Shown here piece by piece: positions 9,494 to 21,954 of a DNA stretch of 64,000 nt; positions within the stretch are counted from its first letter, which is position 1; every line of letters begins with the position of its first letter. The stretch comes from Aspidiotus rigidus. Taxonomy: Eukaryota; Arthropoda; Insecta; Hemiptera; Diaspididae. Under the pieces are notes generated by a model. It was given only the letters and a program-made list of their open reading frames with translations, was not told where the DNA came from and searched no databases. The DNA lies in the NCBI GenBank assembly GCA_035079385.1, contig JAVHKY010000012.1, forward strand, positions 1,594,501-1,658,500. The letters run 5' to 3'. The position numbers and the translations under genes were made by a program.

Positions 9494-10584
9494 GTGGGTT
9501 CACGTTTTATTTTTCTTAATTTGTTATTCGACTGATTTTAGTGAAAACCTTGAGTTTGAATGATTAAGTACAATTTTTTAATCTCCATCAAGTGTGCTGA
9601 TGCGAGACTACCTGGGTGATTTCACTCTCAATTAATAATTGATTTATTTGTCATTTTTTCATGTATGGGTACATAATTAATAGTGGTTCATAGTTGATTT
9701 GAGGTGTCAAAAGAGATGGAAAGATTATTTTCAATTTGGACTGGCTTTTTTGAGTGAGATTTGAGATTGGACTAACGAGTAAACCGGGCTTGGGTGCTAT
9801 ATATTTTTACCGAATTTTCTAGCTAGAAAAGTGAGGTATTTTGTTAATACGTTTGGAATGGTTGAAGCGTGAGGGAAGGAATGAGGGGTTGACTATTGGG
9901 TGATTGGTTGCTTCTTTCGTTTCGACATCGATTTTTTTAGTTTTTCGGGATCTCGTTGTAGCTGGATTCCCAGATGAAGAATTTTGGGGTGGAGTGTGCA
10001 TAGAAAATGGTGATATGATAGCGTGAAGGCAATTTATGAGTGCACGGGAGGAATAGCAGCTCGAGATACTTTAAGAGATGCCAGGAATCGGAAGTGATAA
10101 AGAATTGAACCACTCATCCTAATATACAGTATACTAGACTAATAATATGCTAAGAATAAGGTATGGGAAAAAATGATTGTAGAGCTCTTTTTTATTAGAA
10201 ACAACTGTTATAGCCTCGTAGCAGTTTGGACAGGGGGAGGGGGAGTGGTTTTTCTGGAGACGTTTTATAGGTTTTAGATGACTCAGCCTAAATTATAACA
10301 AAATTCAGGTTTCCTTATTGGATTATAGGTATTTTTACTCTGTTATCTGTTGATGTGACATCGTAGTGATAGAATTTATAAACTGAGTTTTATTGTTTAT
10401 TCTACAAATGTTTGACATGATTGACAGGTCATTGGTATTTAATTTAAAGAGAGGGAGTGACTCTCTCAATGTTTTTTGCATTGTGGGAAGAAAAGTCGTG
10501 TACTACTCACGCGACTGCGTGAGTGTTTTTCATTCACACACTTGCTTGAAATCTAAATGAGAAAAACACTTCTTACTTTTAACG

Positions 10585-10820
10585 GGGAACCCGCTATCCC
10601 TTTTGTTGGGGGGTACTTCCAGGAAATTTTTGTCCGCGAGCGAGGTTGATGACGTCACGGAGAGGGGAGGGGGACTTGGAAAGACGACGGTTTCCTTGAA
10701 ATTGCAGCGCGTTCAAGTTGTCACGTCATGATTTTCAGGACTTGGAAGAACTTCAGGCTCTAGGGGACTCGGAACAGCGCCACGCCAGCGCCATTGCAAT
10801 CCTGCAATGGCATCTAATTT
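10585..10820 (+). repeat. Repeat B copy (GC-rich, TGACGTCA core)
   Basis: Contains GCTATCCCTTTTGTTGG, GTCCGCGAGCGAGG, TGACGTCA (10,650-10,657), GGGACTTGG and TTGCAGCGCGTTCAAG. Related copies lie at 21,955-22,200 (inverted), 26,610-26,760 and 31,070-31,220 (inverted). Confidence 0.7.
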
Positions 10821-11315
10821 TTTTTTCTGTTTCCCAACAATATTTATATTTTTTTAATAAAAAAAAAATTGATAAATCTTCATGTAATTCCACTGCAATA
10901 AGTACTTTTTTGAAAAACTAACGTACAAAAAATGATTTCAATAAGAAATTCATACGTAATGAGGTACTATTTTCTTTTTTTGGCTCATTCCATATCAGAA
11001 TATATCTTCCTTTCAAACGTCAATTGAATATCTTTTTAAGCCGAAGACGATCCAAAAAGTTTTCTGTGCCCTCAATTTTGCAACACAAATTTTCCATGTC
11101 TTGATCTATTTGTCGAATAATTTCTTTCGACTTTCTTTTCAAATCTACTGTCTCTCGACTTTCTTTATGGGCAGAAAAGTACGGACCGTCAGACATTTGA
11201 AATTCATTCTTTGCAAACCTGAATCGTTTGACTTATTTAGAACTAAATCAAATACATATAGACCAAGATTTTGAAGAGATTTTGAAGGGAAGTTCAATTA
11301 CACAATATTTGAGGT

Positions 11316-12539
11316 TTACCATTCTTGTGAAATATTTGAACATTCGTACAAATTGTCATTAAGAATTTGCTTTATATCAGAAGCAGATGATTCGTTCGCA
11401 TATGCGTCGCGTAAATGAATATAATTTTCACACCTCAGTTTTTTCTGATGCAATTGAATGTACAACAAACGTTCACATTTAATAACTTCCGAAGACGTCA
11501 GACGCAGTAAATAATTATTATCCCTGATCATTATTCAGTACACATAAAACTGCATTGCAGACACTTTCTTGGCCTCAATATCAGCTTTTGGAATATTTGT
11601 AATGTAACCATCTGTGCCCCATAGAAAAAGTAGAGGATACTGAAGAGGGTCGCACGATCTATGAGTCTCAAAAATACGTTTTAAACCTGAACCATTATTT
11701 ACATTTCCAGCATCACGATGTGTAAATGTAAGGCCATAAATTACATTATCGGACAAAGAAAAATTTCTAACAAAACTCATCAACTAACATTCGATAACAT
11801 TATCTCGTTTGTCCATTACATCCTTTGGAAAAATGTCATTTGTAGGTAAATTTGTTCTCCCTGCGTGAACACCTGGAATTCTTTGATCGCGTAAGACCAA
11901 ACGAACATCATTTTCCATGCTCTCAATCTTTTCAAATGCTCGCCGAAAATTTTCGTGTAACATTTGTAGTAACTCAGTCACCAGGGCAATATCCATTTCA
12001 CCTGAATCGCTGGTTTGACACCTATGAGACACTTCTTCTTCTTCATTACGAACGAAATATAATTGTAAATACTGCGGTGTCCGATCTGGAGGAGAAACTA
12101 AGGTACCAATACGATGGTATACTTTTCCAGATACCTTGAATGTTAGGAAATCCCACTCTTCCTGATAACCAAATGACTTCATTGCCAAAAAATTATTGTA
12201 TCTTCGTATATTTTGCAAAAAAGCACGAGACTTTTTGTGAGTACCGTCCAATAAATTTGAATCTGGTAACTTTATTTTACCCCAGCCACAGCACATATTA
12301 TTATTACTTTCCCCAAAAAATAATTTAGCAGCACAATGAGCACACGACCTGTCCAAAGCACCGATAATTGCATTAAATTTATAGTCAAAATTAACATCAT
12401 AAATGAACGTAGGATTCACAGGTGAAAAATTATCACTCAGGATTATGGCAGGATTTTCATTATCACTTGCCGAACGACGTACACGACGTTTTTTTTTTGC
12501 ATTGCGCGATTGAGAACTACAATTACTTTTCCTCTTCAT
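11316..12539 (-). pseudogene. Helitron Rep/helicase N-terminal fragment
   Basis: Three consecutive minus-strand frames are colinear with the Helitron-like N-terminal domain. 12,539-11,784 has GALDRSCAHCAAKLFF, MCCGWGKI, the SRAFLQNIRRYNN block and KVYHRIGTL. 11,783-11,535 has DPLQYPLLFLWGTDGY and KKVSAMQFYVY. 11,531-11,316 has NNYLLRL and LLYIQLHQKKLR. In-frame stops separate the parts (near 11,784 and 11,532), the usual QYLVD segment is missing, and the HUH Rep and Pif1 helicase parts are absent. No Helitron termini were found. It is inactive. Confidence 0.82.
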
Positions 12540-12724
12540 ATTTTTTCAAACACTTAGACCGAAACCAGAGTGAATACGAGTTGTGGTAAACGATACCGAA
12601 TGCGAGCGAATAGAATAGATTTTAATCCTTAAATATAAAACTCAGCGCTCCGCCCCCCCTGGACCCTCCCAATTGGTTTACTTTCAGTCAAACTGAATAG
12701 ATAAGGCGTGGAACACGTTCTTTG

Positions 12725-13350
12725 TTTCGAAATTTTCTGGCATAGGCAAATAAATAAAGATCATATTTCATGTCTTTCTCAGTATATAAGACTATTTTGT
12801 GGTTGAATTTCTTATTTATTCCACCTACTCCACCTTCTTAGAGGAAGGAGAAGGGGAAGCCTAAAGAAAGTGAGATTATCTATTGCTCGAGTTTTATCTC
12901 GTAATTTTACTTCTCTAATTGCGCTTATGGATTTAGATCTAGAAACTATGATTGTTGAGTATAAGTACCCTGGTAAAACTGAGTCCAAAAAAATTTCTGG
13001 CATAGCCAAATAAATGAAAATCATGTTTCATGTCTTTCATATTTCATCAGTGATCTTGAAATATTTTAGTCTAGGCTTCTACTAGGTTAAGTGTTCGTGA
13101 GATATTACTCGTTTACGAAACTATCCCAAGGTCATTTGCACGGACGCACGCAAATTTTGAATTCACCATGCGGGGTGTACTCGCAAATTTCTGAATCACC
13201 CACGGGGTAGAGATGTGCACGGAGGCACGCGTACGTTCGCACTGATTATTTTCTGTTGAACGAGTTACAAAATTTCTCATGTATTCCCCTTACCCCACAT
13301 CTTTGAAGGAAGGTGAAGGAGAAACTCAAAGAAAGTGAGATTATCTTTAG
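12725..13350. repeat. Diverged tandem duplication
   Basis: Two blocks repeat in the same order. TTTCTGGCATAGG(C)CAAATAAAT...TTTCATGTCTTTC occurs at about 12,733 and 12,991, and an AAGAAAGTGAGATTATCT block preceded by GGAAGG(A/T)GAAGG occurs at about 12,842 and 13,308. No coding signal. A CGTGGAACACGTT core lies just upstream at 12,707-12,719. Confidence 0.6.
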
Positions 13351-14500
13351 AATTGAAAAGGTCTATGCGCCTCGCCAGGGGCCTACCTTTTTAGCTACCT
13401 AAAATCTGTTGCTACCTGAAATCTGTTGCTACCTAACATGGGATGCTATGGAAAATCTGTCGTTTTTATCTGTCACTCGATTATACTCGATTTTTCAGAA
13501 ATACCTCCTCGATATACAAGACGTGTTCCACGTCAAAAATCCACGTCAAAAATCGCACATTGCACCGATATCAAAGAAAAAGGTCCTGTGGCAATTATTA
13601 TCGCCGTCATCTTTAAAATACGTCTAATATTCGATTCAGTGGTTTCACTGCATCGACATGAGTTGTCAAGATAGGAGTGGGACTTGGAAATTTGCGACCT
13701 CCGAGCTGCACGCTTTGACAAACATATTATTACGATATTATTTATTTACTTATTACTTTTCTTTTTTCCTTTTTCAATCAAATTACTTATAAATTTAATA
13801 TAGAACCGGTGTCATACCTTTGCGCCCACATGTTTTCTTTCAGGGTCTTTTCCCTTAGCCTTTAAGGTTTTTTTCTCTTGATTGCAAGGTAGCGGTTAGT
13901 TTTTTGTCGGGGTTTTCCTTCTCTTAGCCCCTGAGGGGATTGATAACGGCTTTGCCCGGGTATATCTAGCGAAGTTTCCCCCTCCTAATATGGTTTCTTT
14001 TTCGGAGTTTTCCTTCTTCTACGTCCCACCACGCTTGGTTGTGTATTGGCTACGCCCCTCAGCTTAACAGCCTTACCACGTGAAGGTGTTGGTTAGAACT
14101 TGCTGTTGTTTTCTGATTAAAATACATTATTCTTTGTACTACTCAGCGTGTCTTCATTGCTTGTAGAAATGCAATAAAAGTGAAGTAGAATATCTTTGTA
14201 TTTAAGCTCTTTGCTTTCTTGAGATCCTTCCCATGAAGAGTGCAAATCTTACAAAAAAAATTTCTGCCCTGGTACACAATCTGTTTCCCCTTTGAAGCCT
14301 TGTTGATCCCCTTGTTCCCGTTTTTGCCCCAGTTGAAGCCCTTCGGATTCCCAGGCTCAAAGGGCTTCAACAGGGACAAACCTGAAGCCTCACGGATCTC
14401 CGGGCTTCTTTGGGAAAAACTACGCATTTAATCCCCATGTGAAGCCCTGTTTCCCCTTTTGAATCCCTGAAGTCCTTTGCGTTTGAAGGCTTCAAGTAGA
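13351..14500. other. Non-coding, short repeats only
   Basis: No gene seen. It holds a short tandem CTACCT(G)AAATCTGTTG run near 13,395-13,440, a CGTGTTCCACG core near 13,522, and a stretch rich in TGAAGCCC (14,290-14,490) containing a perfect 12 bp inverted repeat (14,332-14,343 with 14,360-14,371). Confidence 0.5.
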
Positions 14501-14504
14501 AACA

Positions 14505-14745
14505 ATGGAACGATTACACAACGTCCATGAATTCGCCGTCTACAGGAAAGATACTTCGACCGATACACAGTATTACTGTCCACGGCAAATTCTTTTGCCC
14601 TGGAGCTCATAAAATCGCTGCTTTTGACAGCTTAATCCATCGGTCGATCAGTATTTCGTTGAGTCAGCCGCATTCCACAAGGAGCCGTTAATTATAAAGC
14701 ACTCTTGGCCAGAGTGAGTGAGGTCAACCTAGATATTGACAGAAT
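14505..14745 (+). pseudogene. Penelope-like element fragment
   Basis: DNA and degraded translation match the post-RT linker of the PLE just downstream (AGGAAAGATACTTCGACCGAT here versus about 15,880 there; AAAGCACTTGGC versus AAAGCACTCTTGGC). It ends at a segment equivalent to GATATTGACAG. Multiple stops. It is followed at once by an inverted PLE piece. Confidence 0.7.
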
Positions 14746-14754
14746 CAATGCGTT

Positions 14755-14855
14755 TTTTAATTTTACGGTCATCCATCATAGAGAAATATACTCGCGAAGG
14801 GTAAGAAACACACATACAAGAACCGCAATAGAAACAAACAATCCGAATCAGCCCT
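14755..14855 (-). pseudogene. Inverted PLE fragment
   Basis: The reverse complement matches 16,745-16,825 almost base for base (TTGTTTCTATTGCGGTTCTTG and CGCGAGTATATTTCTCT). It faces the fragment at 14,505, making a short inverted junction typical of rearranged Penelope insertions. Confidence 0.75.
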
Positions 14856-14910
14856 GGCGTAAATACCCAGAAAAAATGTGCTGAAATTGTTCGTAATACC
14901 CCCCTCCCCC

Positions 14911-16662
14911 GCATAAGCGAGGCAGGGAATGAATTGATCATGGGTTTAAGGAGGAAGATTACGGAGGAAAAGCTAGTTATTACTAAAGCTGACAAAGGGA
15001 ATGGCGTCGTAGTGATGGACAAGGCTTCCTACGTCTCTAGGGTTTACGAGGTACTTGACCAATGTGGGGCTAAGGAGGCCCCTCTTTTTGATTTTCCAAA
15101 ATTCGTTAAAGAGGCTAGGAAACTTATTAATGGTAGTGAGGTTATCATTAAAGAGCCCATCTCTAAAGAAAGCTATCTTGGAACCGAATCCTGGCCTCCC
15201 CTCCTTTATGTGTTGCCGAAGGTACACAAAGAAAATGTGCCGATGCGGCCGGTCGTCTCGTTAGGTCCCTCGCTAAGTTCGATGGTTCAAAGCTCGTGTG
15301 GAGGTGGAGTCTGCCTATTCAGTTAAGAATTCGAGCACCCTGGCTGAAAAATTGAAGGACACTTACCTTCTTCCAGGTTCAATTTTGTACTCGTTTGATG
15401 TCGTTGGGCTTTTTCCCAATATTCCCAAGGCTACCACTATGCAACAAATAGGTAAATTGCTCGTGGAATATGGTACTCCCCACAATGAATTTGGCGAATT
15501 TTTCGACCTATTGAACGCCTGTTGGTCACCTAATTTTTGCAAGTTTGATGATAAATATTTTGAGTTTTCTGAGGAGGTAGGGATCCCTATTGGTTCCCCC
15601 TTAGGTTCTCTTATTTCGGAGGTTTTTATGTCCAAATTTGAGGTTGACCTGTTTTCTTCGGGCCAGGTGTTTTTGAATCACGTTTTCTATTGGCATAGGT
15701 ACGTAGATGACATATTGTGCGCGTAGACCGGTCTTGCGGAGCTCCTTAGTGAGTTTCTCGCTTATTTAAATAGTTTATATCCGTCCATCAAATTCACTCT
15801 TGAAGTTGGCGGTTCATCAATAAATTTTCTGGACTTAACCATATCCGTCGTTGACGGTGTCCATGATTTCGGTATTTACCGAAAAAGTACTTCGACCGAT
15901 ATTGCTATCCACGGGTCGTCTTTCGTACCTTTTGCCCATAAAGTTGCTACATTCAATAGTTTAATATATCGCCTCACTCAGATCCCTCTGAGTGAAGTAG
16001 CGTTCAATAAAAAACTCGTGACGATAAAGCACTTGGCTAGAGTGAATCAGGTTAAAGTGGACATTGACCTTATGGTCCGTAGGAGACTTACAAGAAAAAG
16101 TCTCGATTCCACTACCTCCCTCCCCCGTCAGTTGCATCATGATAGGCGTAAACGGTGGATTAGGATGCCGTTTTTGGGGAAGTTTTCTTCGGAGTTGAGC
16201 CGTGTCCTCCGTCCCTTTGGTTTCCGACCGGCGTTTTATAGTACCAATACGGTGGAGAGCCTTCTGGTCAGGTTGAAGGATCCGATACCGATGGCCGAGA
16301 GGGGACGTGTTTATAGGGTAGCCGGTGGTGATTGCCCGGGCGTGTACATAGGTATGACTAGCCGTCAATTCCAAATTAGAGTTGATGAACACAGGAAAGC
16401 CTGGGAAAAAAGAAAAGTAGGGGAGTCGGCGTTTGCTGACCATTTAATTGAATGTGGTCATAGTCTCAAAGAGGGATCCGAAGTTCTCCTCCACAGGGAA
16501 AAATCATATTTTAGGCGTTTAGCATTAGAAGAGATTGAAATTCATCGTCACCGAAACATTAAAGACATTACCGTGTTGAACAGGTACATTCCTGAGGAGG
16601 GTTTGATTGAATTAGTCTATGAGGATGATTCACATTTCGATGACTCGCTGGTTCAGTCATGA
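14911..16662 (+). pseudogene. Penelope-like retroelement: RT plus GIY-YIG endonuclease, damaged
   Basis: The most complete PLE in the window. The RT N-terminal block TKADKGNGVVVMD lies near 14,985-15,020, YVLPKVHK and PMRPVVS follow, then SFDVVGLFPNIPK, IPIGSPLGSLISE and the catalytic YVDD at 15,700-15,711. A TAG at 15,724 interrupts, and an internal gap with frame change lies near 15,290. The linker (INFLDLTI) leads into an intact 214-codon frame (16,018-16,662) with KRWIRMPFLG and the GIY-YIG domain (GVYIGMTSRQFQIRVDEH and the C-terminal E of the fold). GIY-YIG marks the Penelope/Poseidon type rather than Athena. It is not functional as read. Confidence 0.88.
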
Positions 16663-17400
16663 CCTCCTCGTTCGTTGTTACTCGTTCTTGTTGGTGTTGG
16701 GTTCAGTCGCTTTCTATACCGTGAGAATGGCTGTTTAGCCGAAAGCGCTCGGATTGTTTGTTTCTATTGCGGTTCTTGTATTTGTGTTTCTTACTCTTCG
16801 CGAGTATATTTCTCTGGATATTGACCTTATGGTTCAAAGGAAAATTACACAGAAATGCCTAGATTCCACCACCTCCCTCCCTCACAATCCTACCCTAGAC
16901 AGTAGAAAGCGTTGGATAAGACTGCCGTTCTTGGGGAAGTTCTCATCACAATTGGGTCGTGTTTTCCGCCCCCTTTGGTTTTCGGCCTATGTATTATAAT
17001 CTCAATAGTATCAAGGTTTATTAGTTAAGTTGAAAGACCCCTATCCAATTGGTCGAGAGGAGTGGTGTTTATAAAAGGTGAAGTGTAATGATGGTAAGAG
17101 AGTTTACATCGGCGAGACTGGCCTTCAGCTACAAATTAGGATAGCTAAACATGGGAAAGCGTGAGAAAAGAAGAACTTAGGTGAATCAGCATTTGCGGAG
17201 CATCTAATTATTAGCGGCCATAGTTTTAAAGAGAAGTTCGAGGTTCTCCTAGAACATATCGAAATTATCCGTCATTTGAATAGCGACAACGTTAAGGTGC
17301 TGAACAGGTACATAGACCTGATGAGGGGTGGATTGAACTAGTTTATGAGTATAATTCACATCGTGATGACTCACTAGTTCAGTAGTCCTAATATCCTCGG
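16663..17400 (+). pseudogene. Second PLE copy in tandem, degraded
   Basis: Directly downstream and in the same orientation. It restarts at the linker (DIDLMVQRKITQKCLDST, KRWIRLPFLGKFSS) and continues into a decayed GIY-YIG region (VYIGETGLQLQIR, GESAFAEH) with several stops. The sequence after 17,400 again resembles 16,668-16,750, so a third start or shared 3' UTR follows. Partial head-to-tail arrays are common for Penelope elements. Confidence 0.78.
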
Positions 17401-17499
17401 ATGTTCTTGTTTCTAGCCGTAGTTCGTTTAGTTGCTTTCATGTCTCTTGTCTCCGTTGACAATGATTCTTTAATCGAAAGCGCTCCGCTGTTTTTTCAA

Positions 17500-18279
17500 T
17501 ATTTCTGTCGTTTTGCTCTGAGTGTGCCTTCCTGTGGTGGAAACAAGTGTTTACCGAGTGCGAGAAAACTTAAGGGTGTGCTTTACTGCCGTACAGAAAA
17601 TAAATGACGTATGTCACGAAAATTTCAGAATTTTCGATCACGAAAGGTGTTATATTATCTTCTTTCGTTTAAAATCAATAAAATTAGGATCTGTGGATGA
17701 GTTTCAGGAACTATTTTTGATGAAGAATTCGATATTAAAGTCAGTTTAAAGATAACAATATTCGTTCTTGTACAAACTCGATGAATGACAGACATACGTC
17801 CATGATATTATAATCTTGACGTACGTCGCAGAATTACACACAGATTGATCTGGTGCACACATGCACACGCACACCCACTTACGAGTCTAAGATCTCATTT
17901 TCCAGATCGTTACAGAGCGAAAAACTAGTCCACACGTCTTTCATTTTTTGTACGGCAGATTACTTGTTCGGAAATACCGAAACGGTGTACGATAAGTTGC
18001 ATAAACATTCCCAAAAACCCTGCAAGGTTCAGGAAGCCAGCGGTCACTACGCGACGCTTGTCAGGCGTGCGTGGGTAGTCCTTGTAACAAATGACGAGGA
18101 ATGATTTTGCAAAATCACTTCTCAGGGATGCATTTTTCAACGAATTTTTTTGATCTTTGGAAACGTTGAACAGAAGGATTCAACAAAAAGCGCTATCGGA
18201 ACAGAATCCTGAATTTTGGCTCTAGAAGAATTTCACTCTCGACAGAAAATATATGAATTTTTACCAATTTCAATGTTCT
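17500..18279. other. Spacer between PLE cluster and Jockey fragment
   Basis: No gene supported. Opposite-strand ORFs at 17,853-18,104 and 17,925-18,140 overlap each other and match nothing I know. Confidence 0.4.
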
Positions 18280-18811
18280 GGATGCTCAGAGCTAAGAGTC
18301 GGCTATCACTCTGGAATAAAAGGCTACTATATGTCATGATCCTTCGCCCCATTTGGACGTATGGAATACCATAATGGGCTCGGCAGCAAGTAGCAACATA
18401 GACATTTTACAGCGATTCTAAAACATCGCACTCCGTAAAATCACGCATGAGCACCGTGGTATATTACAAACTAGCAGTTGCACGAAGAGCTGGCTCTGGA
18501 AACTGTCCAGCATATCACATCAAAAGCCACCACAAGGTACATCAAACGACTCCACGGCCACCCAAACGTAGAGGCACTCCTGCTACTGGAACAACCATCT
18601 ACCCAACGACTAAAGCGTAAGCCCATAGCGGGCATTGAATAGTTACTTGTACTCAAGGCACACTCGCTGCTAGCAATTCATCTCCTAATATGAAGTTGTA
18701 GTATAATAGTGGTTGCACTATTAGCTAAGTAAAGTTAACTACCTATGCCATATATCTGCCCTACCTATATATAAATGCCACTAGGCAGTTCATGTATGAT
18801 AAAAAAAAAAA
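18280..18811 (+). pseudogene. Jockey-clade LINE 3' end with poly(A)
   Basis: Frame pieces read AKSRLSLWNKRLLY, LRPIWTYGIP, NIDILQRF, LEALALETVQ-like and LHGHPNVEALLLL, the standard C-terminus of Jockey/TART-type RT proteins, with scattered stops and frameshifts. About 160 bp of 3' UTR ends in an A11 run (18,801-18,811). The orientation and tail show a 5'-truncated insertion on the plus strand. Confidence 0.8.
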
Positions 18812-21800
18812 TTTCAAGGTTTAACTGAGAGCATAAAAAAAATTTAAAATTCTGCTTCGATAGCGCTCCTGATTGGACCTTTCTGGAAAACATTTCAATT
18901 ATTCAGAAAGATCCGTTAAGAATTCGAGCAGTAAAATGTGATACTCGGTACCATATTTTACGAGCCTATTTTCACAAGTAAAGCACACCCTTAATTGTTT
19001 CTCTTTCGCTCTGGGCGTACCATCTTGTATAGTTTTCAGTAAATTTGGGATCAAGTACAACGATAAACGCATGAGAAGTGGGGAGAGTCAATTCGTGTCA
19101 TTTTCTTTTGAACACATTCCAAAGTATGCGGATCATTTGTTCATTCTTTCAAGAATGTGTTCATCAAAGAACCAAAAATTGTGCAGTGAAATTCTGATCA
19201 ACAGTGCGAGACTGACAGAAAAGATTGTTATTAATTTTTCCTCTTTTAGGTACTTGGTGCACCTTTCTATCGTTTATTTAAGAAGAGATTGTGGGTTTTT
19301 CTTTATGTTGGATGATAATAAAATCCAAGAACTTGATTTTCCGTTAAAGTCTGTGGTAACTTATTACTACATGTGGTGAAAATGTGTTTCTTAGGTATAG
19401 CGATAAAACCTAGCTCGCTTCAGTTGACCGCTGTCAGATCACTTCAGTTCAGAGCATCGATAAGTAGGGTTGCGTCGTGTATCTGCGTGCTGCAATTTTA
19501 TATTCATTTGTTACTGTGCTGTTCGCCGTTGTGAAGTTCAAATTTCAACATCGAATTATTGGTGTTCTAAGTATAACTTTCATTATTTGATTAAGTGTCA
19601 TTAAAATGGTTTTGATCGGATAATGTGAACACGTGGCGTTGTGGAACTTATGTTTATTTGCGTGCATTTGTAAGGCGACTTGAAGTTGGCAAGTAAGCCT
19701 ATAGCTAGTGTTCAACAATTCTAACATAATTACAATTTTATTTTGGATAATTCGATCTATCAGCATTGTAAATTGCTCCAAAAACGTTCTTTAATTGGAT
19801 AATATGAACATGCGTGCCTATTGGTGTTATTGGTAGACCGGCAGTTGAGATCAAGGTAGCAGAGACGCAATTGTTCGTTATCTCAGCAACGCGCAGTGTA
19901 CCTAGTTGAATTGATGACGTGGATCATTCTATGTAAGTTGTTTACAGATTTTTGAAAATCATCTCTCTTGATTTTATAATATTATGAAATAAGAAACGAA
20001 TAGGAGGATTTATAGGTAAGTTCCTAACGTTTTATATTCGACAATTTCAGCCGAGGGGTAATTTATGTTAGGATATAGGTGGTGAAATACTAACACCGTT
20101 CATAAAATCCAAGTTCCAAGCTAAAGAAATACCTGTATCGAATGTTTCATGAGTACAGTACGTGCAATCGACCCCTTACATTCATTGTTCATTGATACAG
20201 ATCAATAAACGCCAATATCGAATATTTACCTACCTACTTGTTTTGATCGGGCTCAGATCCCTGCTCGCAAACCACCTTCGCGCAAACACAATAGGCCTAT
20301 AGGTGCAGCTATGTTTGAATATTTCGCCTAATTCGGTAGCATTCCTCCTTGTAGAAATCATTTGTTGAGTAAAAAAATTTTTGTACCGATTTTAGGCAAA
20401 AGATCCTTTATTTCTGTGATCCCATTTTTACCATCGGCCTTTCCGGTGCAAGTTTCAAATCGATGAGCAATCGATTACCACTCGTTGAATCTTGCATTCG
20501 TTTTTCTCAGTTGAAGAGAAACTAAGCGTGTTCTGGGAAAACTTTATTGCGACGTTTCTTTATCTTGAGAAGTATCAATTTCTTGATATCGGAATGAAAG
20601 AGTACAGATGTTTATTTAAAATATTAACGAAGGTATATCTACGCAGCAAATCGAAATCAGTTTAATATTCTTGATGCTTGATCAATATTCTGATCTCTAA
20701 GTTTGAGGAACTTGGAGTTTCCTCTACACGATCAATGGACTTTACCATCAAAAATATTGTCAAGAAACAATAAACTTGATCTAAATAGGTCGCCTACCAA
20801 ACAGAGTGGCGGATTAAGCCTTCTGCCGCTTCAAAGCACCTTCAGATGTGCCGCTCCCGTGAAGTGAATGTTTCAATTTGTTATTCTTCACACGCCTAAT
20901 TCATCATTTTTCGTTCGATTTGCCGCTAGAAGCGTGTGCTTCCTGTGCTTCTAGGGTATAGTCTGCCACTGCAGTACCAAGAAATTGTTTGGGACCATTG
21001 AAATGTGTCTGAATACTTGCATTAAAGGTCCTATAGAAGTAAGAATATGAAAAAACTTACGAGAGAATAATACATAGCATAATATTCGTTCTCCCTTTTC
21101 TTTCAATTTATTTGTGAGAAGTGATTCCTACGTATGTACCAAGGCTATCTAATAGATAAAGTAAAAGGTTGGTTTGTCTGTATATCTATATGTATATAAC
21201 TCCCTAACCTTCGAACGCTTTTACCTACCAACTCGGAATTTTTTTTGAAAAACATATTTTTATTCGGGCAAGGTTTTTGAATAGATTTCAATTATCTAAC
21301 CCCCTCGGGGTGAGAAAGTGGGTGAAGAAATCGAGAAAAAGCGAGGATTATAGAACTGCTTCTCACTGTATGCGTGGTTTCTTGTTCCTAACGTTCAAAC
21401 GCGTTGAGCGTCGCAGTTCTGAACATTCAATTAACGCGTGATAACTCGAGTTTTATTCATTTTTATTAAAAATTAAGAGAACAAAAGTCGTAGCCCTTAA
21501 AATTTCCTTTCGAATGAGTAATTTCAGATTTTTACGACTGTTTGTGAACGCCTGGTGCGGTGCGTATTCAACATCATTGTGTTCACACAGAGGGAGAATA
21601 ATTAAACCGGTTTCTAAGAAAGTATCATATCTACTCAACACACAGCTGGCGGTCAGGCGCGCCGCCAACCGTTAGGTAGAATGAAATATCATGTGGGTTC
21701 AAAAATAAGGAGTACTAATTGAAAGAAACAAAGGCTTTCTCGGATATGACTCATGAGTTACGTTCGAACTTATTCTTACGTCCTTACGTTTTTTCACCTT

Positions 21801-21954
21801 CTTTCGTCGTATTTCTTTTAGTTCGCCTTGATAATGACTGTCGTGCAGTCGAAACGTCGGCATTAATAAATTCAATTGTGGAAGGAAAAGCCTTTGTTTC
21901 TTTCAGTTAGTACTTATTATTGCACTTTCACGAAAAATTCGTTTTTACTAAAAA
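18812..21954. other. Gene-poor AT-rich DNA
   Basis: 3.1 kb with no recognisable gene, RNA or transposon protein. The longest frame (19,071-19,379, 102 codons) has no motif or splice context. Confidence 0.5.

Larger units (their letters stand above)
8327..10531. repeat. Repeat A copy 1, main part
   Basis: Nearly identical to 28,791-30,986. From left to right it has a two-copy tandem repeat (8,340-8,690), a LINE C-terminal remnant on the minus strand (9,193-9,493), a second TTTTACCGA plus palindrome block near 9,807 resembling the left terminus, and a terminal hairpin ACTCACGCGACTGCGTGAGT at about 10,507-10,526. Both copies stop at the same right-hand base, which suggests a defined mobile unit of about 2.34 kb rather than random 5' truncation. 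Confidence 0.8.

Noticed and set aside
11020..11198. Possible Lys/Glu-rich minus-strand ORF left of the Helitron fragment
   Set aside because: Careful re-reading gives an in-frame TAG after about 17 codons.
17853..18140. Opposing ORFs of 83 and 71 codons
   Set aside because: They occupy the same bases on opposite strands and neither shows family motifs.
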